14,124 nt of DNA from UBA3496 sp964558115. Its GTDB lineage: Bacteria > UBA8248. The DNA is taken from contig CAZLCI010000051.1 of the NCBI GenBank assembly GCA_964558115.1, positions 1-14,124 on the forward strand, written 5' to 3'. Positions 1-7,579 of the stretch are shown piece after piece (the first letter of the stretch is position 1; each line of letters opens with the position of its first letter). The translations under genes and the position numbers were made by a program. The notes below the pieces were generated by a model. The model saw only the letters and a list, made by a program, of their open reading frames with translations. It made no database searches and had not been told where the DNA came from.

Positions 1-109
1 AAGTTACATTATAATCATTCTGCAAAGATTTTGCTAGCAATCTTCCTATTTTACCGCAACCAACTACTGCCAAACCAATCGGTCGCAGGTTGTTCTCGTT
101 CCCGCTCAT
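1..109 (-). CDS. NAD(P)-binding Rossmann-fold oxidoreductase, N-terminus only
   Basis: Only the first 36 codons are inside the window; the gene continues past the left edge. The peptide has a short polar leader and then a beta-strand and dinucleotide-binding loop, V-V-G-C-G-K-I-G (residues 15-22), the GxGxxG fingerprint of a Rossmann fold. This fits Gfo/Idh/MocA-type dehydrogenases, aspartate dehydrogenase or homoserine dehydrogenase; the fragment is too short to choose. The ATG at 109 is preceded by a strong Shine-Dalgarno GGAGG five bases upstream. It lies 24 bp downstream of the last acetamidase paralogue on the same strand and is probably the fourth gene of that operon. A link to amide or amino-acid nitrogen metabolism is inference from position only. 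Confidence 0.7.
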   Translation of the reverse strand, partial: MSGNENNLRPIGLAVVGCGKIGRLLAKSLQNDYNVT

Positions 110-133
110 AAATTCCTCCAAAAACAATTGAAA

Positions 134-1066
134 TTATTTGAAAATATTTTTGGGGAGCATAGCATGCACCCCTTTTACCCCATTAACTATTTGTGTAACT
201 CTTAGATCTACTGCCAAACTACAAATGGTATAAGCATCATCCCGATGAATATCTAATTCACTTTCCATAAACTTTATTGTTTCTCTAAGTGCAATTTTAA
301 CTGCATTATCTACAAGTGGATCAAAACCCATAAAAATAAAGTGTGTAGGAGTTTCCGCTTTCGGTAGAGTTAGAGATAGTTCTTTATGAACTTTGAATCT
401 CAGTGTGCCCGACATTGCACACTCTAATGCGGTCAGACAAACTTCTCCATCCCCTTGGCATCCATGGCCATCACCAATCGAAAACAAAGTTTGCTCATTA
501 AAAACAGGAAAAAATACCTTGGAACCCGAAATTAATTCCTTATTATCCATATTACCGCCCCAAGCTCCCGGTGGATAACTTCCAATTTTTCCCATCGAAG
601 GCGGAGGTGCTACTCCAAAATTACCAAAATATGGACGTAATGGTATTTTTATTCCTGCGCCCCAATCCGCCACTCCAAGCTTTTTGTCGATCTCAACAAT
701 TACTGTTCTACGGTAAGGAAAATCTTCTGGTAATCCTCCCATAAGAGGTCTAAAACCATTATATCCCCAATCATATCTAGGAGAGATATCTTCAAGCTGC
801 ACTTCTAATACATCTCCAGGAGAAGTACCCTCAATCGCAATTGGACCAATAAGAATATGTGGGCCAGGACCAATTGGAAGTTTCTCTATAATTGCACGAA
901 AATCGTCTGAAGCTCTATCTCCGATTAGTTCTAAATGCTCTTCTAAGCCGGATTCTGTATGAACCCGCAGCGTATCTCCCGACTTTACTGTTAGTATCGG
1001 GGGAGAACTCGCATCATAAAAACCTCGGCTTACATTTTCAGGGTTTGCGAATAATTCATGTTCCAT
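134..1066 (-). CDS. Acetamidase/formamidase family protein, paralogue 3 of 3
   Basis: 310 residues, a normal length for the FmdA_AmdA family, whose members hydrolyse short amides such as formamide or acetamide to the acid plus ammonia. Family landmarks are intact: the G-P-I-A-I-E-G region with G-D-V-L-E-V (residues 74-89), R-P-Y-F-G-N-F-G-V-A-P (144-154), G-G-N-M-D-N-K-E (170-177), the signature G-D-G-H-G-C-Q-G-D-G-E (198-208), and a C-terminal D-L-R-V-T-Q-I-V-N-G. There is no signal peptide, so it is cytoplasmic. It begins 1 nt after the stop of the upstream paralogue; a GAGG inside that gene's end serves as ribosome binding site, so translation is probably coupled. Closest relatives in the window are the two genes upstream, which points to tandem duplication. 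The actual substrate cannot be read from sequence. Confidence 0.88.
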   Translation of the reverse strand: MEHELFANPENVSRGFYDASSPPILTVKSGDTLRVHTESGLEEHLELIGDRASDDFRAIIEKLPIGPGPHILIGPIAIEGTSPGDVLEVQLEDISPRYDWGYNGFRPLMGGLPEDFPYRRTVIVEIDKKLGVADWGAGIKIPLRPYFGNFGVAPPPSMGKIGSYPPGAWGGNMDNKELISGSKVFFPVFNEQTLFSIGDGHGCQGDGEVCLTALECAMSGTLRFKVHKELSLTLPKAETPTHFIFMGFDPLVDNAVKIALRETIKFMESELDIHRDDAYTICSLAVDLRVTQIVNGVKGVHAMLPKNIFK

Positions 1067-1067
1067 A

Positions 1068-2018
1068 CTATTTCATATCCTCAAATAAAGATTTTGACAA
1101 AAGACCATGGACTCCTTTTGTTCCATTGACAATTTGTGTAACGCGCAAATCTAAAGAGAGACTACACAATGTATACGCGTCATCTTTTTTCATTTCAAAG
1201 CGTTCAACTAAAAATTTTATTGTCTCTCTTATAACACTCTTGATTGCGTTATCTAAGACAGGATCAAAACCCATAAAAATATAATCTGAAGAAGATTCAG
1301 CCATAGGAACATCTAGAATAGTGTTTTTGTGAAGAAAAAATTGTATTTTCCCAACCAAACCACATTCCAAAGCAGAAAGACAGCTTTCCCCATCTCCCTG
1401 ACATCCATGTCCATCGCCAATGGAGAACTGAGCACCATCTACAAACACTGGGAAAAAAATACTTGTTCCTACAGTAAATTCTTTATTGTCCATATTTCCG
1501 CCCCACGGACCAGGAACAGAAGATGGCACCTTTCCAAGATTTAAAGGAGGAGCAACCCCCATATTTCCAAAAAACGGTGAAAGAGGAATTGGCACCCCAG
1601 TTTTCCAATCACAAATATTTTTTTCTTTATCAATCTCAATTATAATTCTTCTTTCATAAGGGAAATCCTCAGGCAAACCACCTGATAATGGTCGAAATCT
1701 GTTAAAACCCCAGTTATACCTTGGAAAAATTTCTAACATTTTTACTTCCAAAACATCTCCTGCCAGTGCCTCTCTTATTCCTATTGGACCATTTAAAATA
1801 TGACCTCCTAGTTTACGCTCCCCATTTTCGACAATATCAATTAACTCAGGGGAAACTATTTCTCTCATTTCCGAGTCAACTTCTCTCATGCCAGGCTCTG
1901 TATGAACCTCTACGATATCTCCAGAAGAAACGTCAAATAAAGGTTTCGCTTCTGGATCATAAAAGCCCCACTGCACTGAACTAGAATTTGCAATTATTTT
2001 ATTAATACTGAACTCCAA
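1068..2018 (-). CDS. Acetamidase/formamidase family protein, paralogue 2 of 3
   Basis: 316 residues, with the same order of motifs as its neighbours: G-H-I-L-N-G-P-I-G (residues 72-80), S-P-F-F-G-N-M-G-V-A-P (147-157), G-G-N-M-D-N-K-E (173-180), G-D-G-H-G-C-Q-G-D-G-E (201-211) and the C-terminal D-L-R-V-T-Q-I-V-N-G. It appears the most diverged of the three, mainly in the N-terminal third (residues 40-75). The start is uncertain. There is no ATG; the TTG at 2018 lies 2 nt after the previous stop and has no Shine-Dalgarno before it. The sequence TTGGAG at that point could instead be the ribosome binding site for an ATT start at 2006, which would give an N-terminus of similar length to the paralogues. 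Either way it is tightly packed and probably co-translated with paralogue 1. Confidence 0.86.
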   Translation of the reverse strand: MEFSINKIIANSSSVQWGFYDPEAKPLFDVSSGDIVEVHTEPGMREVDSEMREIVSPELIDIVENGERKLGGHILNGPIGIREALAGDVLEVKMLEIFPRYNWGFNRFRPLSGGLPEDFPYERRIIIEIDKEKNICDWKTGVPIPLSPFFGNMGVAPPLNLGKVPSSVPGPWGGNMDNKEFTVGTSIFFPVFVDGAQFSIGDGHGCQGDGESCLSALECGLVGKIQFFLHKNTILDVPMAESSSDYIFMGFDPVLDNAIKSVIRETIKFLVERFEMKKDDAYTLCSLSLDLRVTQIVNGTKGVHGLLSKSLFEDMK

Positions 2019-2020
2019 AA

Positions 2021-2953
2021 TTAGAAAATTGACTTAGGAAGCATTGCATGTACACCCTTATAACCATTAACAATCTGGGTTACACGAAGGTCAACTGCAA
2101 GACTACATAAAGTGTAAGCATCATCAGGATGCAAACCTTTAAAATTTTTTAAAAAATCGATAGTTTCACGAAGTGCTATTTTGGCAGCGTTATCCAAAAT
2201 GGGATCAAAACCCATAAAAATATGATGTGTTTCAGATTCCGCAACAGGAAGGTTAACACTAAAATCTTTTCTTACCTTGAACTCAAAAGTTCCTATTAAA
2301 CCCATCTCAATACCATTAATATTGGCCTCTCCATCTCCTTGACATCCATGACCATCTCCAACAGAGAACAAAGCTCCATCATTAAAAATTGGAAGAAAGA
2401 TTTTAGTTCCCGTTACGAATTCTTTATTATCAGTATTTCCTCCCCATGCAGCAGGTGGTGTCGAAGGTACTTTTCCATATGATTTAGGTGGTGCTACTCC
2501 GAAATTTCCAAAAAAAGGTTTGATTGGCACTTTTACTCCTGCTCCCCAATCTGCAATTTCCTTGTCCTTATCTACATCGATAATAACAACTCTAGAATAC
2601 GGAAAATCCTCGGGAAGTCCCCCAACAAGAGGACGAAACCCATTATAACCCCAGTCATATCGTGCCTGAATATCCTTGATATTCACTTCCAATACATCCC
2701 CTTCTTTTGCACCGTTTATAAAAACGGGTCCCGTCATAATATGAGCACCAAAAGCCTGCTCATGATGTGAAAAGATATCTGACAATTGAGCAGAAATTCT
2801 ATCCCCCAAAGTTGCAACAAGATCTTTTCTTCCTGACTCTGTATAAAACACTACTGTATCACCATCATCGATAGTAAGTGCGGGACGTAGGGAAGCATCA
2901 TAAAAACCCCAATGTATATTTGATTTGTCTGCTATAAGTTCATACGTAGACAT
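2021..2953 (-). CDS. Acetamidase/formamidase family protein, paralogue 1 of 3 (operon head)
   Basis: 310 residues; a complete FmdA_AmdA-family protein predicted to hydrolyse a small amide with release of ammonia in the cytoplasm. It shows G-A-H-I-M-T-G-P-V (residues 69-77), K-P-F-F-G-N-F-G-V-A-P (145-155), G-G-N-T-D-N-K-E (171-178, Thr replacing the Met of the other two), G-D-G-H-G-C-Q-G-D-G-E (199-209) and the C-terminal D-L-R-V-T-Q-I-V-N-G. The ATG at 2953 has an AAGGG ribosome binding site seven bases upstream. It is first in the operon: the 173-bp region upstream is divergent with a lipoprotein gene and carries a promoter candidate. All three copies keep the family signature, so none looks like a decayed duplicate. 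Confidence 0.9.
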   Translation of the reverse strand: MSTYELIADKSNIHWGFYDASLRPALTIDDGDTVVFYTESGRKDLVATLGDRISAQLSDIFSHHEQAFGAHIMTGPVFINGAKEGDVLEVNIKDIQARYDWGYNGFRPLVGGLPEDFPYSRVVIIDVDKDKEIADWGAGVKVPIKPFFGNFGVAPPKSYGKVPSTPPAAWGGNTDNKEFVTGTKIFLPIFNDGALFSVGDGHGCQGDGEANINGIEMGLIGTFEFKVRKDFSVNLPVAESETHHIFMGFDPILDNAAKIALRETIDFLKNFKGLHPDDAYTLCSLAVDLRVTQIVNGYKGVHAMLPKSIF

Positions 2954-3010
2954 TTTAATGCCCTTAAAATAAAAATTAACAATAAAACCGAATAATGAAT
3001 TCTAATGTTT

Positions 3011-3039
3011 TATGTAATGGATAGAAATGATTATGTCAA
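3011..3039 (-). promoter_or_regulatory. Candidate sigma-70 promoter for the amidase operon
   Basis: Read on the minus strand, a perfect -35 TTGACA (3039-3034) is followed after 17 bp by a weak -10 TACATA (3016-3011), 58 bp upstream of the first amidase start codon. The -35 overlaps an inverted repeat, TGTC-(A)8-GACA on the plus strand at 3034-3049, which could be an operator. The -10 is poor and the region is very AT-rich, so this remains a candidate. Confidence 0.35.
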
Positions 3040-3063
3040 AAAAAAGACAATACAAAAACTATC

Positions 3064-3093
3064 TTGAAATATATTATTTATATATTATTTAAT
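3064..3093 (+). promoter_or_regulatory. Candidate promoter for lipoprotein-ilvD-methyltransferase genes
   Basis: TTGAAA (3064-3069) and TTTAAT (3088-3093) with 18 bp between them, 34 bp upstream of the lipoprotein ATG. Both boxes are close to the sigma-70 consensus, but the flanks are nearly pure A/T, where such matches arise by chance. Confidence 0.3.
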
Positions 3094-3126
3094 ATTTTAA
3101 ATTTCATTTAAATAATTGAGCTTAGA

Positions 3127-3819
3127 ATGCTTCGAATTTTTTGTTTCGCAATTGTATTTACTCTATCTTTATCTTCTTGTAATCGTTTTCTATTTGAAGA
3201 GAACCAAGAAGAAAAAATTTATATATTGAGAGAATCTATATATAAAGAACATCAATTATTAAAAGAAGAATTTGTAAAACTTGATACCGAAGGCAATCTT
3301 GAGTTATGTGTGCCTGAGAATTTTCAAATGATACGTTTTCTCATTTTTCAAATTTCTAGCATGAAAGATGAAGAAAATGAAAATCTAGTAATTAACCTTA
3401 TAAATAAGTCTTTAAGAAGAATCAAAGACGCAAAGTTCAAACTGTACAATAAAAATTGCGTAGATAGAGACGGAGACGGATTAATGGATATAGACGAAAA
3501 AAGAAAATTTTCTACAGATCCTAAAAAATCAGATACTGATGGCGATGGACTTTCAGACAAAGAAGAAATTATTAAATATCGAACAAATCCTATGAAAAGA
3601 GATACGGACAACGATTTCCTGAATGATGGTCATGAAGTCATTCTGAATTTGGATCCAACAAACAGAGATAGTGATTTGGATGGATATTCAGACGGTTTAG
3701 AGGTAAAATATGGATCAGACCCATTAGATCAATGCTCTCAGCCATTAAAGGCTACCCGTTATAAAGTTCCATGGGCAAAATGTAATGGAGTAGTGACAAA
3801 ACATAAAATTTCTAAATAA
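3127..3819 (+). CDS. Lipoprotein with four calcium-binding (thrombospondin type 3-like) repeats
   Basis: 230 residues. The N-terminus is a lipoprotein signal: a charged start, a hydrophobic stretch and the lipobox L-S-S-C with the lipidated Cys at residue 18. Residues about 30-110 are charged and probably helical, with no family I recognise. From residue 113 there are four repeats of 22-23 residues, each starting with an Asp-rich loop (D-R-D-G-D-G, D-T-D-G-D-G, D-T-D-N-D-F, D-S-D-L-D-G) followed by an acidic pair and a conserved N/D-P. This is the calcium-binding pattern of bacterial thrombospondin type 3 repeats. It ends with two Cys residues (C111 and others could pair). Likely an outer-membrane or periplasmic anchored protein of unknown job. 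The next gene, ilvD, starts 24 bp downstream on the same strand, but a functional link is not evident. Confidence 0.8.
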   Translation: MLRIFCFAIVFTLSLSSCNRFLFEENQEEKIYILRESIYKEHQLLKEEFVKLDTEGNLELCVPENFQMIRFLIFQISSMKDEENENLVINLINKSLRRIKDAKFKLYNKNCVDRDGDGLMDIDEKRKFSTDPKKSDTDGDGLSDKEEIIKYRTNPMKRDTDNDFLNDGHEVILNLDPTNRDSDLDGYSDGLEVKYGSDPLDQCSQPLKATRYKVPWAKCNGVVTKHKISK

Positions 3820-3843
3820 ACAATCTTTTTTGGAGATTAAAGA

Positions 3844-5535
3844 ATGCAAAATGGCGAAAAAAAGCTAAATGTTTTTAGTAGAAGAATTACTGAACCACCA
3901 TCTCAGGCTGCTTCTCAGGCTATGCTTTATGGAGCAGGTCTAGATGAAACAGATATGAAGAATCCACAAATCGGAATAGCAAGTATGTGGTGGGAAGGCA
4001 ATTCATGCAATTTTCATCTAAATAGATTAGCGGAAATAATCAAACATAGCATTTCCGAAAAAAAGAAAATGGTAGGTTTGATTTTCAATACTATAGGAGT
4101 AAGCGACGGAATTTCTATGGGAACAGAAGGAATGAAATACTCTTTACAATCAAGAGATATAATCGCAGATTCTATCGAAACAGTCGTAAGTGCTCAGTGG
4201 TACGATGGATTAGTTACTTTACCAGGCTGCGACAAAAATATGCCTGGATCCTTAATTGCAATGGCAAGATTAAATAGACCAAGTTTAATGGTTTATGGAG
4301 GTACAATCAGTCCTGGTTTTCTAGATGGAAAAAAACTAGATGTTGTGTCCGCCTTTCAAGCATACGGAGAATTTTTTAGCGGTAAAATTGAAAAAAATGA
4401 TTTAGATAAAATCATTCGCCATTCCTGTCCGAGCGGTGGAGCTTGTGGTGGAATGTATACCGCTAACACAATGTCTTCTGCTATTGAATCCCTTGGAATG
4501 AGTCTGCCATTTAGCGCATCAAACCCTGCCATGAGTGATGACAAAAAGAAAGAATGTTCAAATATTGGTGATGCTATGTACAATCTTCTGGAAAAAAATA
4601 TTTTACCCAGTGATATAATGACTAAACAAGCATTCGAAAATGCCATAACTATAATAATGGCGCTTGGTGGTTCTACAAATGCAGTTATGCATATGATAGC
4701 TATTGCAAAAGCAATAGATATAGAACTTACAATTGATGATTTTCAAAGGATAAGCGACAAAACTCCTTATATCGCCGATTTAAAACCAAGCGGAAAATAT
4801 GTCATGGAAGATCTGCATAACGAAGGAGGTGTCCCTGCTGTCCAAAAACTTCTTCTGCAAGAAGGATATATTGACGGGAATTGTCTAACCGTAACAGGAA
4901 AAACTCTGGCAGAAAATATTGAAATACTTCCTGGATTATCTGAAGAACAAAAAATTATTTTCCCTGTAAGCAATCCAATCAAACAATCTGGACATTTACA
5001 AATTTTATATGGCAATCTTGCCGAAGAAGGCGCCGTTGCTAAAATCACAGGAAAAGAAGGAGAAAAATTTGAGGGTCCTGCCAAAGTTTTTGATTCGGAA
5101 GAAGAAGCATTAAAAGGTCTAGAAGATAATACTATACATAAAGGCGATGTTTTGATTATAAGATATGAAGGACCAAAAGGTGGTCCTGGAATGAGAGAAA
5201 TGCTAACTGTTACTTCAGCCATTATGGGTGCAGGTTTGGGAAATGATTTAGCACTCATAACAGATGGTAGATTCTCTGGAGGAACGCATGGATTTGTTGT
5301 AGGACACGTTACTCCAGAAGCACAAGAAGGTGGATTAATTGCTCTAATAGAAGACGGAGATACTATACTGATTGATGCGGTCGAAAGAGTAATGGAACTA
5401 AAGATATCAGAAGAAGAAATTAACAAAAGAAGAATAGCGTGGTCAGAGCCACCCCTAAAGTTTACAAAAGGGACTCTATATAAATACGCAAAATGTGTTT
5501 CATCCGCTTCCGAAGGTTGTGTAACTGACGCATAA
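3844..5535 (+). CDS. ilvD: Dihydroxy-acid dehydratase
   Basis: 563 residues, the usual length for IlvD. It dehydrates 2,3-dihydroxy-isovalerate and 2,3-dihydroxy-3-methylvalerate to the 2-oxo acids that become valine/leucine and isoleucine. The three iron-sulfur-cluster cysteines are present: C55 in G-N-S-C-N, C129 in L-P-G-C-D-K-N-M-P-G and C201 in S-G-G-A-C-G-G-M-Y-T-A-N-T-M. Also visible are the A-L-G-G-S-T-N-A segment and the C-terminal signature around G-P-K-G-G-P-G-M-R-E-M and D-G-R-F-S-G-G-T-H-G. Having all three Cys fits the family members with a [2Fe-2S] cluster, but cluster type cannot be proved from sequence. The ATG at 3844 has a GGAG eight bases upstream. It is followed 40 bp later by a methyltransferase gene on the same strand. 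No leader-peptide attenuator is seen upstream. Confidence 0.97.
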   Translation: MQNGEKKLNVFSRRITEPPSQAASQAMLYGAGLDETDMKNPQIGIASMWWEGNSCNFHLNRLAEIIKHSISEKKKMVGLIFNTIGVSDGISMGTEGMKYSLQSRDIIADSIETVVSAQWYDGLVTLPGCDKNMPGSLIAMARLNRPSLMVYGGTISPGFLDGKKLDVVSAFQAYGEFFSGKIEKNDLDKIIRHSCPSGGACGGMYTANTMSSAIESLGMSLPFSASNPAMSDDKKKECSNIGDAMYNLLEKNILPSDIMTKQAFENAITIIMALGGSTNAVMHMIAIAKAIDIELTIDDFQRISDKTPYIADLKPSGKYVMEDLHNEGGVPAVQKLLLQEGYIDGNCLTVTGKTLAENIEILPGLSEEQKIIFPVSNPIKQSGHLQILYGNLAEEGAVAKITGKEGEKFEGPAKVFDSEEEALKGLEDNTIHKGDVLIIRYEGPKGGPGMREMLTVTSAIMGAGLGNDLALITDGRFSGGTHGFVVGHVTPEAQEGGLIALIEDGDTILIDAVERVMELKISEEEINKRRIAWSEPPLKFTKGTLYKYAKCVSSASEGCVTDA

Positions 5536-5575
5536 ATTAATAATTAACAATTTGTGATATCAAACAGGTCTTTAC

Positions 5576-6271
5576 ATGTCTAAAGTAAAATCGTATATGC
5601 CAGTTGTTTTGAAGATAATAGAAGAAAAAAAGCCTCATTCGGTTTTGGATGCACCATCGGGAAATGGATGGCTTAAATCTATGGAAAATATCTCAACTGA
5701 GATTGACGGAATAGACCTATATGAAGATAAACCAAAAGGATATAGAAATTTCTATTCCTCAAACTTAGAGTTTGGATTACCTTCAGAACTTCCAAAATAT
5801 GATGCTATAGTTTCATGTGAAGGAATAGAACACATCGGAAACCCATTGCTCTTTTTAGAATCAGTTTTCAAACACCTTAAAAATGAAGGTGTTTTCGTAG
5901 TTACTACACCAAACATATGGTATCCCTTGTCAAAATTAAAATATCTTTTTTGTGGGTTTTTTCCTAGTTATTCAAATTTAATAGGTAGAATGAAACCTGG
6001 GGCACATATGCATATTATGCCATGGTCATTTCCATGGTTATACACTTTTTTAAAAATGGCAAAATTTGAAGAAATAAAAATATACGAACTTGATGAAAAA
6101 AAACCGAAACATTTCACAGAAAAAATCTTTGGATTCCCTCAAAAGATTTATTGCAAATCAAAATTCAAAAAAAGCAAGACCGAAGAAGAAAGAGAATTTT
6201 GGAAATTATGTAGCACACCTCAGTCACTTTACGGAAGAAGATTAGTTGTTAGTGCTACGAAAAAAACTTAA
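5576..6271 (+). CDS. Class I SAM-dependent methyltransferase, unknown substrate
   Basis: 231 residues. It has the class I methyltransferase fold signature: beta-1 with motif I V-L-D-A-P-S-G-N-G (residues 23-31), an acidic end of beta-2 at I-D-G-I-D-L (43-48), then Y-D-A-I-V-S-C-E-G-I-E-H-I (75-87) as the motif that closes the SAM pocket, and G-V-F-V-V-T-T-P-N before a Trp/Phe-rich region that probably covers the acceptor site. This matches the Methyltransf_11/23 (UbiE-like) group; the acceptor cannot be inferred. The ribosome binding site before the ATG is weak. It follows ilvD by 40 bp and probably rides on the same transcript. Its stop is 1 nt from that of the convergent Nudix gene, leaving no room for a separate terminator. 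Confidence 0.82.
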   Translation: MSKVKSYMPVVLKIIEEKKPHSVLDAPSGNGWLKSMENISTEIDGIDLYEDKPKGYRNFYSSNLEFGLPSELPKYDAIVSCEGIEHIGNPLLFLESVFKHLKNEGVFVVTTPNIWYPLSKLKYLFCGFFPSYSNLIGRMKPGAHMHIMPWSFPWLYTFLKMAKFEEIKIYELDEKKPKHFTEKIFGFPQKIYCKSKFKKSKTEEEREFWKLCSTPQSLYGRRLVVSATKKT

Positions 6272-6272
6272 G

Positions 6273-6674
6273 TCAACAATTCGCAAGTATCAGCGATTTG
6301 ATTTTCTTATTAGCTGGGGGAAAAGAGTAGTCTTTAAGTTCTGAAGGAAGAACCCATTTATGATCTAACACGAAATTGTTAGATACCTTATTAGAACTAA
6401 CAAAACATTCATAAAAAAATAAATTCACTTCAAAACTTTCATAAGTATGTGTAGTTTCTAATAATAGTTTTTTTATGGTTACATCAATTGAAAGTTCTTC
6501 ATACAATTCTCTCATTAAAGCTTCACTGTCAGATTCATTTTTTTCGACTTTCCCTCCTGGGAACTCCCATTTTCCTCCCATATGAACATTGAGAGGCCTT
6601 TTGGTTATCAAGATTTTATCTTCATATAAAATTACTCCTGCAACTACTTTTATTTTTTGCAAATTTGAATTCAT
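6273..6674 (-). CDS. mutT: MutT-type Nudix hydrolase
   Basis: 133 residues, near the length of E. coli MutT. A complete Nudix box runs from G41 to I63 as G-x5-E-x7-R-E-L-x-E-E-x-S-I, with one departure (Ser62 where Gly is usual). It is preceded by W-E-F-P-G-G-K, typical of the MutT group that hydrolyses 8-oxo-dGTP or related oxidised or cytidine nucleotides to the monophosphate. The gene ends with a UGA stop, which shows that UGA is used as a stop in this genome. It lies 13 bp downstream of the DUF3891 gene, so the two are probably co-transcribed. The substrate assignment is by family resemblance only; other small Nudix enzymes share the same fold and length. Confidence 0.85.
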   Translation of the reverse strand: MNSNLQKIKVVAGVILYEDKILITKRPLNVHMGGKWEFPGGKVEKNESDSEALMRELYEELSIDVTIKKLLLETTHTYESFEVNLFFYECFVSSNKVSNNFVLDHKWVLPSELKDYSFPPANKKIKSLILANC

Positions 6675-6687
6675 AGATAAACCAAAA

Positions 6688-7461
6688 TTAAAGAATCATG
6701 GGTTCAATAAGAGTCTCGTAGATACTAACCTTGCCTAGAGAAATAGCATCTTGTAAATCATCATCACTTTCAAATTTCATTTTAGGAATTGTTAAAGAAG
6801 GTATTCTAATTGAAAGAGAATCACTAACAAAAGGCCATGGAGAAATTTCCATCTTTTCTGAATTCTTATTAATTTTTACTTTAATAGAATTCTTTAGAAG
6901 TGAAGTGATAACATCTGCCTTTGGAGTTATTTCAGGTGCACGACAAAGCAAGAGTGAAAGTGTATCAGAAAATCTTAAAAGTTCAGCTAGACTATCTTTG
7001 TGGATATTCTCAACTTCCCTCATTCTTTTTTTTAATTCTCTTTGCCTACTTTCTTCTTGATAAACAAAATTACTTAATGTTTTAAACTGTGATTCCGGAG
7101 CGTCATCCATTCCTACTTTGGCAAGTCTGTAAAAATGCATACTTACTAAATATCCAGAAAAAGCTGAAAAACGTTCACAGATTTCAATACTATCTTTCCA
7201 TAGTCCGACTACATCTTCGGGAGTTGTAGAAAAAAAACTGAAAGGCATTTGAATTTTTCTATCAAGAATCGGATTTAAATCTAATTCATACCAACCAACA
7301 TCATGATTATCTACTGCAAAGAAAGTTGAATCTTTTAAAAGTTGACTAATTTCGGGGATAATATTATTTCCCTTCCAATTTCTCGCAATTGTCCCAGCAA
7401 CACGTGCATGATCATGCTGTGTTGTTAGCCTTATACTTTTCTCGAAGCTAGAAACTATCAT
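6688..7461 (-). CDS. DUF3891-family protein
   Basis: 257 residues from the ATG at 7461. The frame extends upstream to 7512, but the extra 17 residues are a hydrophobic low-complexity run lying in the AT-rich intergenic space. M-I-V-S-S-F fits the usual DUF3891 N-terminus better. Near the N-terminus it has T-T-Q-H-D-H-A-R-V-A-G and further on a D-N-H-D-V-G-W segment. These His/Asp pairs could bind metal in an HD-like helical fold, which is inference. The middle is helical with many charged residues, and the C-terminus is rich in Ser, Pro and Ile. Function is unknown in the family. It lies just upstream of the Nudix gene, and divergent from metX with a 118-bp gap. Confidence 0.75.
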   Translation of the reverse strand: MIVSSFEKSIRLTTQHDHARVAGTIARNWKGNNIIPEISQLLKDSTFFAVDNHDVGWYELDLNPILDRKIQMPFSFFSTTPEDVVGLWKDSIEICERFSAFSGYLVSMHFYRLAKVGMDDAPESQFKTLSNFVYQEESRQRELKKRMREVENIHKDSLAELLRFSDTLSLLLCRAPEITPKADVITSLLKNSIKVKINKNSEKMEISPWPFVSDSLSIRIPSLTIPKMKFESDDDLQDAISLGKVSIYETLIEPMIL

Positions 7462-7579
7462 TAAAAACTCAAAATTAAAAAAAACGACAAAAACGTAATT
7501 TGATATTACCAAACCTTTAAAATATCGTTAAAATACAATTTTATTTAGTATTAGAAAAGTCAATCTTCTAGAGAATAAT

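Noticed and set aside
4767..5426. A long open frame antisense to ilvD.
   Set aside because: It is a shadow of the ilvD coding frame; it is Ser/Pro-rich with no ribosome binding site or recognisable domain.
6273..6275. The UGA stop of the Nudix gene, which follows a Cys codon, as another Sec codon.
   Set aside because: The protein already has its full family length, the frame meets another stop seven codons later, and no hairpin follows.
7462..7512. A 17-residue N-terminal extension of the DUF3891 protein.
   Set aside because: The extension is a low-complexity hydrophobic run in intergenic sequence; the family usually begins at the M-I-V of the downstream ATG.
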